A stretch of 64,000 bases of DNA from Pyrocephalus nanus. Lineage: Eukaryota; Chordata; Aves; Passeriformes; Tyrannidae. The notes below the pieces were generated by a model that was not told the DNA's origin, ran no database searches, and worked only from the letters and a program-made list of their open reading frames with translations. This document shows, piece after piece, positions 46,641-59,025 of the stretch (the first letter of the stretch is position 1; every line of letters starts with the position of its first letter). A program made the position numbers and the translations under genes. The DNA lies in assembly GCA_038380795.1 (NCBI GenBank), contig CM076260.1, positions 6,340,033 through 6,404,032 of the forward strand, in the 5' to 3' direction.

Positions 46641-49600
46641 CAAGCTGAATTTACTTTGCTTGAATTTCTTTAGATTCATTTTTCAAGCATAGGTCTTACT
46701 AGTTAAATGACAATATCAACATTTCCCTGTATAATGGAAACACTTCTCCTGGGAAGCTGAATAGTCATATTTGTAATTTTTTTGGCTGCATCTTATTAAT
46801 TAATACAGCCAATTACTACTCTGATTTCTCTCAAGACATATCAATAGTTTCAAACAAGTAGCTTCTCACCACTGGCTGAAATCCAAGACCAGTGCAGGAG
46901 CTTGCCCTTTGAACTGTCATCTTTCACACCAAAAGGCTTAAAAATAGGAAGAGTGTAGTTGGATTAGGCCAGTATTTTATTAGTTTCTTCCCACTTTAAG
47001 ACTTCCTCTTTAAGCAGCCATGTCTAGGGCTTGTCTCACTTTCGGGTATGTGAAGCAATCTCCAGAAACATGAACTGGATTGTCCAAACTGCAGTGTTGA
47101 TTTTGTTAGCATGGAAAACACTTCAACAGCAGAATGTAAAGGCAAAAAAAGGTAGCATAGATGCTGCAAGAGGAATTTGTATGATGGCATTTGCTTTGTC
47201 AAACTTTAATCATCAAAACCTAAGCTAGTTGTGTGGTTTCCCTCTACAACCACCAGGAAGATGCTGGCAACTCTCCAGGGTTTTTATCACTCAGGATATT
47301 TTATTTTAGGATCTGTTTCCCATCAGTGCCTGCTTCTTCCTTTCCACAGATTGTCAAGTGAATCTGCATCAGCAGAGCAGCTGAAGCATGCAGCTAAAAT
47401 CAGGTGAAATGAGCCTCTCTTGACTGTTTACCTTAAAATTCAAAAGAATACTTCAGACAACAACACTTGGATTTTTTTGCGTTTAGAACAAAACAGATCA
47501 CAGAGCAGTCACCTGGGATGTCAGGGAACTGTTTTAAAATAACTAAGCTCCCTAATTCTGGTCTTAGTCGACATGTCATGCGGCAAATATAAACACTGAT
47601 AGAATAACATGAGATAGTTAACACTTTTTTTTTTTTTACAGTAACAAGGTTTTTTTTAAAATGTTCTTTGCATGCTTGCTATAATTACAAATTAAAACAA
47701 GAATAAGTTTCTGATTTCTGATTTCCCACCACAGAGCTCTGATTCTATGGTGGGTAAAATGATGAGACAGGAAATTTCCTCTATGTTTCCATCTGCTCAT
47801 ATATCAGACTGATTCTGTCTTCTAGGAGCTCACTCTGAAAAAAATATGGTCTTTTAGCAGACTGCAGATTTTAAACAAAACTATTGTTCCCCTCTTTGTT
47901 TATGATAAAAGGTAATGAAGAAAGTTTAGGAGTTCATGAGTACAGCAGGAACTCTGGAATAATTATTAACAGGAATTTCTGAAAAGGAAAGAATTGTCGT
48001 GTGAAGGGTCAAGTCATAGGGATTAATTAGATAGAAGAAGGGATGCTGACTTTCAAGTAGTCTGGCCTGGAAATAACACAGATGGAGAAGTGAAAAAGAA
48101 TAGAAAACATCATGTCTGCAAAATGTTCTCTGAGTGGGTGTTTTTGGGAGAAGGCCACCTAAAGGATTCAGCTTTTGGTAGGAACAGTATGAATTATTCC
48201 TGCCCAAATTTGTGGGTAATTAATTCACAAATCAGCTGATGGGTTAGTTAAATGTTGCTTCCTTAGAACAAGAGCCAGGTTTGCAAGTACCTTTGATAAT
48301 ACACTTTTGGCAATTCAGGGAGTTGCTGGAGCACATTCTCTGTCACACACTCCCCTCTGCGCTTCCTGGGGGGCGAATGCAAGCCCAAACAAGGATACAA
48401 ACTATTCCATATCTAATGTCGTTGTGGTGTTTTCCTCTGCACACGAAAAGCTTACAGTTCTTTGCACCTTTATTGGGGAAAGTAGCAATAATCTCAGTTC
48501 ACTGTCGCGCTTAAAATGGGAACTGAAAAACAATTTACTTGTCGGCACCCAAATCCAACCTTCTGTTTGCCTCTCTAACTTTATTGTCTCTGAAAGCAGA
48601 ACAAGAACTGCTTTTCCTCCTTCGTGTTGAGAGATTGGTACCTGTTAAAGTGGACATACAGAGTCAAAATCTCTGCTTGTAGCCAGTGAGTGAAACAGAA
48701 AACTCATATTCTGCTAGTTTTGTGGGAGTATTCTGTGGTAAAATAAATAATCGCCAATTATTTAACTTCTTAGGAGGGAAAATATAAAGCCATCAGGTGT
48801 TCTGAAGTTCTCAGTCTGTGTTAGGCTGACTTTGGCGTCTCTCTAGAAAACCTGGTGTGTATTCTTGGCAGCAGGCAGCACTTCCTCAAGGGAGAGGATA
48901 TACAAGCCTGCAGGAATGTAGATAAACATCTAAGATCTTACTCTGCATAAGAACAACAACAAAATAATCAGTGAAAGCCTCCAAAGAGCTGCTAAGGGGT
49001 CCTTCTTTATAGTCACAAGTACCTTACTAAGAGGAAAGCAAACTCTTCTAATTGAAAATATTTCATAATTATTATTATTAGATCCAACCACAATTCTGAC
49101 TTTTTCAAAAACAAACAAAAAAAAAATCGATGGGGTTTAGTTTTTCTGGGGTTTCGTTTTCTTCTGGGGACGAGGAGGGAGAAATGTGTGTCTTTTCTAG
49201 CACTAATTGTTTTGTCAGTCATTATTAACATGACAACTTTCAGAAGCAAAAATGCAGGAAACCATTACTTTGTAAAATATAGCAGCTTGCGGGAAATCTT
49301 ATACACTTCACAGAAGCATCTACTGACTCCAGCAGTACATAGAATTCAGTCAATATAACTGAAGGTGAAGGGGTGTGATTGTCAGGGGAAATAGTATTTA
49401 TTATAGAATTTTCTAAACAATTGGTCACCTCTGGCAATTCCACAGACATAGAGACTGCCCCTTGGGAATGCTATTTATAAGCTCAAAAGCGGCTGAACAG
49501 CACTCACAAAAAGGCTGCCAGTTTCAAGAAAATTAATGACAATCTTACATTGTCAGAAAATGAAGAGAGAAGAGGCTTTGTGCTGAGTTTAAGGCATGAA

Positions 49601-50379
49601 GTGTGTTTGCACTCCTTTGTCTTGTCCTCCCTGTCGAAGCTGGGGTATTGATGGGAACACACTACCCGTGGCATTGGCAGCTCAGACAAATCAATACAGG
49701 GAAATATAAACATGCAGGTAACTTCACATCCCTTTTTCTAAAAGGCTCCCAAGAGCCTTACTCGAGAGAATACTGTGCCTTCAGGTCCTAGAGCCTTCAA
49801 GGTGTGGCTTTGCTGTACTTCCATAAAAACAAGCAAACAAACAACCCACAACAAAATCACAGAAAAACACCCAAGACAATCACACTCAAAACACTTCCCT
49901 GAGTGCAAGTAATATGTACAGAGTTTCTGCACCTAGTCCATCTTCTTGGTGATAGACTAATTTTATTTGTGATTTTAAACATTCCAGTTGAACATAGCAG
50001 TCCATACTGCTCTAAAAACTATCAATTCCCTCTTTTAAAAGTTGTTCAATGTTAAGGAGTGGCACGTTCCAATTGGTGTGTCCGTGGCTCAGCTGCTGTT
50101 GGCACCACACAGCACAGAGGGCCTCTAGGGGTATCAGAGACTCTCCTTTGAACACAAAAGTATTTCCAGTTGTTACCATCCTCTTACCTGGCACAGAAAA
50201 GTATCCTACTATATAATGTGTGCATTTACCATGATACAAGTATTTATGATGATGTATCAAATGCTTTAATAAAACTCTCTTTTGGGTGAACTTCAGATCA
50301 TTGCAATTAGGGCTGCACTGCTGTTACTAAAGGAATGAGGGGAAAACTACATTGCTAATACTGTTTGTTTTGTATGAAG

Positions 50380-51130
50380 TCATCTCTGCAGAGAAAAGGC
50401 TTCGTGTCCCGCTCTCAGAGCATGTGTGAGAACTGTTACAACAACAAGCAGCTTTCCGTTACTTTTATTTTGGAAAGACAAAATGGCTGAAGGCCACAGC
50501 TGTTGATTTATTCAGATGCCGAAGGAAACCATTAGCCCATTGGACCCTGAAGATGAGATTTCTTTGTGCTAGATGTTAATAAAAGGAAATCCTAAACAGT
50601 GGCTGCCAAAGGGGACTTAATACAAATGCAAAATGCCAAATGTACCTAAAAAGGAAGGAGGAAGATGGTTGCTTATTAGAGAAATAGAAAAAAGCCCAAC
50701 AAAACCAGTGAAAAGCACAGCTTGCTTTTTTTCCTACTTCTTCTTAAGTACAATGTGATATACAATCAAACTGTGAGAGGAAAACTCTCCTGCATTTAAA
50801 TCAAACAGAATATCTTTGAAACATACGGCCACACATATGGCTGTGCTGTTAACGGCTACGCGTCCACGTGGATTGTTTTTTTTATCAGCATAATGTGGAT
50901 GGAGCTTCTCCACAAACTCCCTGCTGTTTGCAGCTTTGTTTTAATTAGTTGAAATAGTCCAGTATTAAATGAGCTGCATTCTCAGAAGAGATGTCAAAGA
51001 AAAAGTGTAATAGCCATCGGGGTAGGTAACTCCTCTTTCAGATTACTGCTTTAGTGGCCTCGTGGCAGAAACATGATTAATCATTGCTTGGACTTAGCCT
51101 GAATTTCAGATATGCTTCCCTCTTGCCCCC
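50380..51130. promoter_or_regulatory. Candidate non-coding regulatory block
   Basis: Complex AT-rich sequence with preserved CpGs in a CpG-poor region, including 'GTTAACGGCTACGCGTCCAC' and the E-box CACGTG within TCCACGTGGATT. TAAT-type sites (TTTTAATTAGTTG, ATGATTAATCATTG) are also present. It lies in the largest transposon-free stretch of the window. The texture fits a conserved enhancer, but this is inference. Confidence 0.3.
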
Positions 51131-54100
51131 TCCAGTTCTTTTCTTTTCAGATTCAACAGTTACAAGTATTTTATTTCACACATGTGGAACAGAAGTGACA
51201 TTTCTAATTGTCATTCAGGACTTTAAAAGTATTTAGTACTGGACAAGCTGTCATTTATAATAAGGTTTTAATCAACACTGGGTCCTATTTGAAGGATGTA
51301 TTTTTATATGACACAGTGAGGCCACAGAACTGAAACTTGTCCTGGCTCCCTGTCTTGTTCTCAGCCCAGCAAAAGGTAGTAAGGCACGGGAGCTTTTGGC
51401 ATGTGGCAAAAAATACCATAAGGAGAAGGAACAGCACTTGCTAGTCAAGGCTGGAACTGATTGTGGAGAAGAGAAAGGGATTGACTGCAGAAGTTGATGA
51501 CGATGGAGGAAATAGATCAAGAGTGGTTAAACCTGAAACAAAGCACAGAGGAATTTGTTTCTGCTGGCTGATATTCCTCAACCTTTTCAACTAAGAGTTT
51601 AATCAATCAACAACAAACCACGTTTGTGGTGTTGCTACAACAGTTTCCAGTTATGGACAAATCAAATTAGGAAAAGCTTCCAGTGTCCATATGACTTCCC
51701 TCATTTTGGTTGTTTGCTCGTTCTATGTGGGACAATGCAAAGTGTTTACAAAGTTGGTTTACAAAGCCATTTCCAGTTATTTTGCTGACCAGCTCCTGAG
51801 TTCTTATAGATCAGCATTGATGCACACCCCATGGTTTGAAAAATACAGCACTTGAGCATGACTGCTTTGATAGCACGAAATTTGATAGCACCCCAAATTC
51901 CTTAGTATCACCAGCTGTGTGTAGGAACATGGTATTTCATCCTTCTTCAGCAACCATCTGCCAGACAGATGACTGGGAACTCTACCTGGATGGAGGGAGC
52001 TGTGCTGTAGTTGCAAAAGGTCCAGCCTGTGAGCCCTGTATAGCTGCTAATAATGCACTGTCTGAAGGGGGTAGAAAGAAAAGAAAGACAAAGTTCCTTT
52101 TGCTTCTTAACATAATGCAAAGCCCCCAATAGTTAAAAGAAAGAATAGGTTAAATTTTAGTGTGCAAGCTTAATTTGCCTCAAGCTTAATTTGTCTCCTT
52201 CTTGAAAATCTACATTTTGATACAGCTTTTATGTCCAAAACAGCAAAACAACTGCTCTTTTTTTTTATTTTCTCTCCTTTTTTTTTTTTTTTAAATTTCA
52301 TTTTTAAAGAGTTGTGCCTCATTCTGTGGAATAAACAGATTCACTCTCCACTGCGTGTGCAGTGAAGGAAAAAATTCTGTGTGTGCTGAAGGAATGCTTT
52401 CCCACAGTTTGTTTGTTTTTAAATGAAATATATCTACTGCTTCTTCAAACCAGCAGAGGGAGTTTTCTCATCCAAATAATTTTTAAACTTCTGAAACACA
52501 AACCTGTCTATTTTTTCAGTAATGTTATGTTACCTAGTGGGAACTGCTGCTGAAAACAAAAAGGTGAAATTTTACAATCTAGACTGTTTAACTCCTTAGT
52601 GCTAGAGGCCATTTCCTTCCAACCAATTTTTTATGGGTATTATTGTGCAAGAAGGTGCTGCAATGAAACATGCAATGGAGAATTAAAAGCATGAAAAATC
52701 TACTCAGCTGGAATGTTTGGGAGCAAACTATTTGGTTAAAGGGGAATGTGCAATTATTGCAGTGCATGTGCCACTCAAATGTGTGTGAAACCACAACATG
52801 GTAACAGCTGACACATGATTTTAAAAAAAAAAAAAAGTCAGTTCCTTTATTTTTTTTTTGTGCTCAAGAGAGAGACGTTTTGAAAGTTCTGGGTTTAGAT
52901 TTCTTTATTTGGAAATAGTGGAGTACTTTTAAGATAACCACAGTGGCAAAAAAGTTCAAGCGAAATGTTCATTGTAGCACTACTAGGGAAAGAGTCTCTT
53001 ATTATTCCTAGGGATTTTGTGAGGGAAAAAAATCAGCTCCAGTGGTGACAAATGGTATCATTCTTATTTTGTGTTATAAACCTGCATACCAGGCTCTATA
53101 CAACAATCTCTCTTGTAAAACAAGATGGTAGCAGTTACTGATGTCAAGAGTGAATACTATCTTGATCTGCAAACGGCACAACTCTTCCTCTCCCAAAAGC
53201 TAGCAAGAAATTCAGATATTCCACTTAGCTCAGTCATAAAGCATTTAAATAGCTAAGATTTCATTTTTAAAAGGTCGGTTGAACAAATTAGTGAGAAAAT
53301 AATGTTATTTTGTGGAATCTAATTGGATTTGAAAACACTCTGAGATAAATACACACTTTTATAGTTCCATAGCATCAGAATATCAATGCTCTACATTCTG
53401 CTTGAACTGAAAGAAGATATTAAATAAAAAGCAAGATCCAGTGTTTCCTGTGTATCTATCAGTCTAAGAGCAAAACTATAATTTCCAAGGACTGCACAAA
53501 TACCAATCATTGCTTAATATCCAAGGGAAAATGGCTTGTTAAATGTTTTCAGTTTTTACGGACGTGGAAAGTGAGGAAGGAACTCACTGTAAGTAATTTA
53601 GAAGGCAATTATTGGTAATTAAGCATTTAGCACCTGACACCAGACATAGAGCATATAGAAAAGAAATTAAGTAGTCACGTGATTTAACAGTTGAGCCAAA
53701 ATAGTTAATAGCATGGCACAGATGTATTTTCCTCACATGTATTATAACTGTCAACTCACATGAGGGTGCTAAATATGGGTCCCCGTGCTGCTCTGAGTCA
53801 CACATGAACAGATTCTCAGTGCAGTGGAGCCTTGTCAGACTCAGTGAAGCACGAGGCAGACACAACTGTCAGTGCCACACACCTCACAGACCACAGCCCC
53901 AGCTTCAGACAGATAACTGTACAGGGCTGTAGGTGATGGTTTCAGCAGCATCAGCCAGTCATCCACAGAGAAGGAGGCTCCTGGACTCAGCAGCCACAGG
54001 GGCTTCCTCGAGAGATGCCCCATTTCTGCCTCACTGGCACTGGAAGGGGATTCACAGGACCAATGGGATGCTGGTGCATGATAAACTTTGAATAAAATTC

Positions 54101-54492
54101 AGGTTTTGTACTCAGACTGCTTACAAGCTTTGAGCCAGCCTGGCCCATGGTTATCAAGGGCATGTGGAAATAAAACAGAATTTCGAAACAACGTCTTGCT
54201 AGTCCAGAGCATAAGAACCAAGAACTAGGGCTTTGCTTTCCAGACTGTTCTAGGCTGAGGGGAGGGCCAAAGGTAGCTTTATGTCAGCATGAGTGAATAT
54301 GAACTGGAATGAGATTTTGTCCCAGTTCAGACCAGATTCCAGAAAGGAGGCTACATGGAGCTCCTTCCACACTCTGTAAACACATACACTGTGTACATTT
54401 TTTGTCTCACCTCTCATTCCTGCACAGATTGCTTTGTGACAGGGTTAAAGAAGTTAAAAATCAGATGAAATTTATAGTTCCTCTGGTCCTTT

Positions 54493-54496
<4 letters not shown>

Positions 54497-54532
<36 letters not shown>
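54497..54532. repeat. 36-bp T homopolymer
   Basis: An uninterrupted T-run. It was checked as a possible poly(A) tail of a minus-strand retrocopy; no poly(A) signal or gene-like body lies to its right. Confidence 0.9.
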
Positions 54533-54534
<2 letters not shown>

Positions 54535-55765
54535 CATGTAGCTCTACAAAGGAAGTGGAAAAAAATCATACAGCAGACAGATGAGGATAATTCATCTTCA
54601 TGGAACTTATTTTCCGAATTTTGTAAATTAATTCAGTACTGCAAACCTGAGGGTGCAGGAATGTTGTATTTTTATAAAAAATAGATTCTCCTTTTAAGGG
54701 GAGAATCATGTGGCCATTGATCAGCATTAAACACTGCACCTGCTTCAAGGAAATTTTGATTGACTTGTACACTACCAGTTCCGCTGTCAGAAAAGATGGA
54801 AGCCGCCTGCCTCAAAGTACGGTGAAACAGATAAAATATCATACTGTGGTATATGCTTGTTTATACACTTAGACTTCACATTTTGTCTTTATTGCTCATT
54901 ATCTGACTCATTTTCTGTTTATGTGCCATGAGAAAGATGCTAAGCAAAAGCTGACTCCTGGAAATACTTGACATTCTTTTCAGGCTAATTTTGTCCTGAG
55001 CTTGGCTGAAACGGCTCATTTTGAACCACTCATAAAAGGATGTCTGCAGCAGGGAAGACAGAATATTTTCATTTCAGAGAGCCCTGCTGTGTTATATTCC
55101 CTGATTTTCATCAAAACCAGACCATGTTTACTTGTCCCTTTGGCCTCAGGGTCAGGGTTTTCTCTTTAAATCACTTCAATTCTAAGTAGTCGTTTCACTC
55201 ATTCCTGAGTTTCCCACAAAAACCTAAGCAGTGGAAGCCCGATTTGGCTTGGGGCACTTTCCTAAGTACATCTCTGAAGTAAAAAAAAAAAAAAAATCCA
55301 ACAACAAAAAAATACCCTTACCCTATAAACTCTTCAGAAGCAATGCATGAGCCCACAAACATGAGCATGAGGTTCATGAGGCTGGCCAAGGGGACATAGC
55401 TGCTCTCTTCACCAGGTCTTCCTGCATGTCACCTTCCACGGGCCAGCTGAGTGGCGTGGCCCCTGCAGCCACAACAGCCCCCAGATCTTCACTTCTCTGA
55501 CCAAAAGGGGCTTCCCAGGGTGGTGGTTTCGGTTAAGGCCAGAGGCTGCTGTGGGAGAAGGTGGGGAAGCTCCAGGGTGCAGGGGGCAGCCCAAGGGCCT
55601 CATCAGCGTAGGGTTTGCTGAGGGGCTCTGAGGCAGTTCTGCTGTGGGCAGAGACCCCACCTTGGGTTGGCAGGGGGGCACTGCCCCTCAGGCAGGGGTG
55701 GTTCTCCAGGAGGGACTGAGAAGTGGGGCAGCAGTGGGGCAGCTCACTCTGACCTGGCCAAGGAA

Positions 55766-56165
55766 GAATCATGGAATCACAGAATCAATTACATTGTAAA
55801 AGACCTCTGAGATCATCAAGTCCAACCCACGACCAAACACCACTGGCTAGACCATGGCACTGAGTGCTGTGTCCAGTCTTTGCTGGACATCCCTCCAGGG
55901 GCGGTGACTCCACCGTCTCTGGGCAGCCCATTCCAATGTCTAATCACCCTTTCTCTGAAGAAATTCTTCCTAATGTCTGACCTGAATCTCTCCTGGCACA
56001 GTTCAGGAATATGCCCTCTTGTCCTATTGCTGGTTGCCTGGGAGAAGAGACTGGCTCCCATCTGGCTACAATTCCAGGTAATTGTAGAGGATGGTAAGGT
56101 CATCCCTGAGCCTCCTTTTCTCCATCTCCCTCAGAGGCTTGTCACTGGACTTGTGCTCCAGACCC
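55766..56165 (-). mobile_element. CR1 LINE, about 400-bp 3' fragment
   Basis: In reverse orientation: tail 'ATCATGGAATCACAGAATCA', 'AGATCATCAAGTCCAACCCA', an ORF2 C-terminus readable on the minus strand as [20 protein letters not shown], then 'AGCCTCCTTTTCTCC' and 'ACTTGTGCTCCAGACCC'. It is truncated on the right, where it meets the next CR1 5' to 5'. Confidence 0.93.
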
Positions 56166-56235
56166 AGAGGAGAAGAGGGGCTCTCACAGTGAGTGAGTGG
56201 GGATGGGGGGCAGCCTCAGCAGTGAGGGGGTTGGT

Positions 56236-56868
56236 GCTGTCCATGAGCCAAAAGGCCAATGGGATCCAGGTGTGCAGTAGGAACAGTATTGCCAGCAGGT
56301 CAAGGGATGGGATCCTGCCTCTCTAGACAGCCCAGTGAGACACATCTGGAGTGCTGTGTCCAGTTCTGGGCTCCTCAGGTCAAGAGAGACATGGAGCTCC
56401 TGGAGTGGGTCCAGCAGAAGGAAACAAAGATGATGAAGGGTCTGGAACATCTCTGTGATAAGGAAAGGCTGAGGGAGCTGGGCCTGTGTAGCCTCAAGAA
56501 GGGACTGAGAAGGGAGTCCCTGAGAAGGGACTCATCCACTTCTGTCAGGGTCTGCAGGGAGGGGACACAGGATGGACCAGGCTCTTTTCGGGGGTGCCCA
56601 GCAATGGGACAAGAGGCCATGGGCAGAAACTGATGCCCAGGAAGTACCACCTGAACATGAGGAAGAACTTCTTTACTGTGCAGTGACCAAGCAGTGAAGC
56701 AGGTTGCCCAGGGAGGGTGTAGAGTCTCCCTCACTGGAGATACTCCAGAATCAGCTGGACATAATCCTGTGCCAAGTGCTCTGGGATGAACCCTGCTTGA
56801 GCAAGGAGGTTGCACCAGATGACCCACCATGGTCCCTTCCGACCTGAACCAATCTGTGATTCTGTGAG
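56236..56868 (+). mobile_element. CR1 LINE, about 630-bp 3' fragment
   Basis: The longest uninterrupted CR1 3' segment here. It runs from 'GAGCCAAAAGGCCAATGGGA' through the ORF2 C-terminus ([20 protein letters not shown] and [20 protein letters not shown] are readable at 56259-56633) to 'CCAGATGACCCACCATGGTC' and the tail CTGTGATTCTGTGA. Stops and frameshifts interrupt the final part. Confidence 0.95.
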
Positions 56869-56869
56869 A

Positions 56870-57215
56870 GGATTAGAGGGGCTCTGGGAGATGTGAGGGG
56901 TATGTGAGAGAGTGTGAGGGGGCTGTGATGAGGGACTGTGAGGGGGCTGTGAGGAGGATATGAGGATGATGTGAGTGGGATGTGATGGGCTGTGAGGGGG
57001 GGGCCGTGAGGGGACTGCGATGAGGGGCTGTGAAAGGGTTATGAGGCGGTTATGGGGGGCTGTCAGGAGTATGTCATGGACTGTGAAGGAGGGCTGTGAA
57101 GAGGGTGATGAGGGGGCTGTGAGGGGGTTATCAGAGGGATGTGAGTGGCATGTGATGGGCTGTGAGGACTGAGGAGGGGCTGTGAGGCGGGTGATGAGGG
57201 AGATGTGAGGGCTGC
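56870..57215. repeat. G-rich minisatellite next to the CR1 tail and promoter
   Basis: Irregular repeats of a GGGGCTGTGAGGAG-like unit. A higher-order period of 170 bp is visible: a segment starting GATGTGAGTGG at 56968 recurs at 57138 with the following GTGATGGGCTGTGAGG. It starts at the CR1 tail and ends at the CpG island. It generates Ser/Pro/His-rich minus-strand frames that are not genes. Confidence 0.85.
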
Positions 57216-57549
57216 GGACGCCGTCCAGGGCACGGTGCCGTGAGGACGGCGCTGAGGGGGCCGATGACGGGGGCGGGCCCGAGGGGGGGCGGTGCCGCTT
57301 CCCCGCGCGGGGGGCGGGGCCGCGACCGTGACGTAACACCCACCTGGCAACGGCGTGGGGGCGGGGGCGGCGCGCGGCTCTCGCGGGACTTGGCGCCCCC
57401 CGCGGCGGGCGGGGCGGGGGCGGGGCTGGCGCTGCCCGAGCGCGGCTGAGGCGGCGGCGGGAGCGGCGGGACGGGACGGGCGAGTGGCCCCTCTGCCCCG
57501 GGCCGCCCGCGGCTCGGAGCCGCCCCTTCCACGCCCGCAGCGCCCGCGG

Positions 57550-57573
57550 ATGGACCCGCCGTGCCCGGCTTGA
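57550..57573 (+). other. Upstream ORF in the putative 5' leader of the right gene
   Basis: ATG at 57550 opens a seven-codon frame (MDPPCPA) ending at TGA 57571-57573, 54 nt before the main ATG. Context is moderate (G at +4, C at -3). It could reduce translation of the main frame. Confidence 0.45.
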
Positions 57574-57627
57574 GCGCGTCGGCGGGACCCGGAGCCGCTC
57601 CGCCGAGCCCGGGCGGGCGGGCGCAGC

Positions 57628-57631
57628 ATGG
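57628..57631 (+). CDS. Coding end of exon 1 (ATG plus G) of the right, plus-strand gene
   Basis: GCGCAGCATGG gives a strong start context (A at -3, G at +4). The consensus donor GTGAGT begins at 57632, so exon 1 contributes only the start codon and one base, leaving phase 1. Read through without splicing, the frame stops after three codons (ATG GGT GAG TGA), so splicing is required. The candidate exon at 59026 continues the frame. An alternative is that this ATG is fortuitous and exon 1 is wholly untranslated. The gene is not recognised. Confidence 0.6.
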
Positions 57632-59025
57632 GTGAGTGAGCGCCGGCGGGACCGGACCCTCCTCCCGCTCCGCCCCGGGGGAGCGCTTGGGGTGAGGGGA
57701 GGGCGCGGGGCAGCCCCTGGTGTGCCCCGGGGCGGGGGCCGGTGGAGGAGCTGCGGGGCCCGACAGGTGCCCGCAGCTGCTCGGTGAGCGATCGATCTCT
57801 CTGGGGAGGGGCCGATCCCGGGGGGCTGCGGTTTCGGTGGGCAGAGCGAGGTGTAAGAGCGAACACTGACCCCGTGCTGGTTGGAGAATAAAAGTTTCTG
57901 TGGTTAAATCCAACCCTCCTTTCGCTTTTTTTTTTTTTTTTTTTTTTTCCGCCCTCCCTACGTGGCTTCAGTTTGAGCTGCGCCTTCACCCGTTTCTCCA
58001 CCGAGGTGTTGGCTTAAAGAGCGACAGAGCACAGCGACCAGGAGCGTTCCTGTGTTGATGCTGTGCAGGTTCGGGTTTACACTGGAAGCAGTCGCTTGTA
58101 CTGCGTTTGGTTTTTAATGGGAGAGCCTCGGCGTGAGGAGGTATGAATGACTTAAATACCGCTCCGCAGAGCTCTCCTTCCTTACAGGCAGTGATGTTCA
58201 ATAGGGTCCACTGACCATTTTGTTTGCCTTTGATACCTCCACTCTTGTACTCCTTGCTCTCTGTCCTGTGTAACATCATCTCCATGTGCTCTGGAGGGGT
58301 GCGTGTTACACTGTGTGCTTATGCTGCTCTGTGCAAATGTGCTGGTTTAGAGCGGAATTTAAGCTTTAAAGTGCAAGGATACCTGGGTTTTCAATAGCTC
58401 TGCATCTTCAGCCCCATAAAACTGAGGAGGTGCAGGGTGTACAGGTAAAACGTGAAGTTACTGAAGCAATAAAAGGTCCTCCTGGCTCGTTTTCTACTGA
58501 TTACGAAGATGGGCTTTCAGTGTTTTCATCTCAGTGAAAGAAGCCTTATGTGGCCAAAGCACACTGAAAGTGAAGTCTGAAGCTATAAAGTGAAATGAGT
58601 GTTTTAAGTTCTGATGCAAATCAAACTATAAGGAACTCGATTTTTGTGATTGTTCAGAATAGGTAAGACTTGCTGTTTATTTCTTTTTGGATTGTGTTGT
58701 TTTATTTGCAAGTGAGAAGTGTCTGTCCAGGTCATTGCAGTGGCTTGTGATGGTAGTTCCTAAAGCGTAAAAGTTTAGTGTGCTAATTAAACATTTTGAA
58801 GTCAGACTGCCATGACGAAATGTGAAATACCTCAGGATTTACATATGGTATGTCTGGGTTATTAAAATCATTAGTATACTGTATTAGTACGGTTAGAAAT
58901 ACTGTGTAAGACTTAAGGAAGGACTGAGTCTAGTTTATGATTGTACATATGTATGATTATTGTGTGGGATAAAACCATGTATACATTGTTTTATGTATTT
59001 TTTCCTTAAGTTTCCTTTTCTTAAG
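57632..59025 (+). other. Presumed intron 1 of the right gene
   Basis: It begins with GTGAGT at 57632 and would end with TTTCCTTTTCTTAAG at 59025. It contains the tail of the CpG island and a T-run at 57926-57948. No other feature recognised. Confidence 0.45.

Larger units (their letters stand above)
46641..55765. other. Long AT-rich interval without genes or recognised transposons
   Basis: About 9.1 kb with no CR1 and no LTR that I can see, the longest transposon-free stretch in the window. It contains a T-run (54497-54532), several shorter homopolymers and the candidate regulatory block at 50380-51130. No exon is supported. Confidence 0.55.
57216..57860 (+). promoter_or_regulatory. CpG island promoter of the right, plus-strand gene
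   Basis: Dense CpG and very high G+C from about 57216 to 57790. A GC box GGGGCGGGGC is at 57311-57320, a full ATF/CREB-type site TGACGTAA at 57329-57336 and CACCTG at 57341-57346. There is no TATA box. Transcription probably starts between about 57360 and 57540, giving a leader of roughly 100-270 nt before the ATG at 57628. The CRE-like site suggests possible cAMP or ATF-family input; that part is inferred. Confidence 0.85.

Noticed and set aside
54497..54800. Minus-strand processed pseudogene with the T-run as its poly(A) tail
   Set aside because: No poly(A) signal in the expected 10-30 bp, no gene-like body and no flanking duplication seen.
56731..58001. Minus-strand frames of 202-312 codons across the second minisatellite and CpG island
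   Set aside because: Ser/Pro/His-rich translations arise from the GTGAGGGG repeat and from GC-rich DNA; no domain, and they oppose the promoter that has a proper exon.
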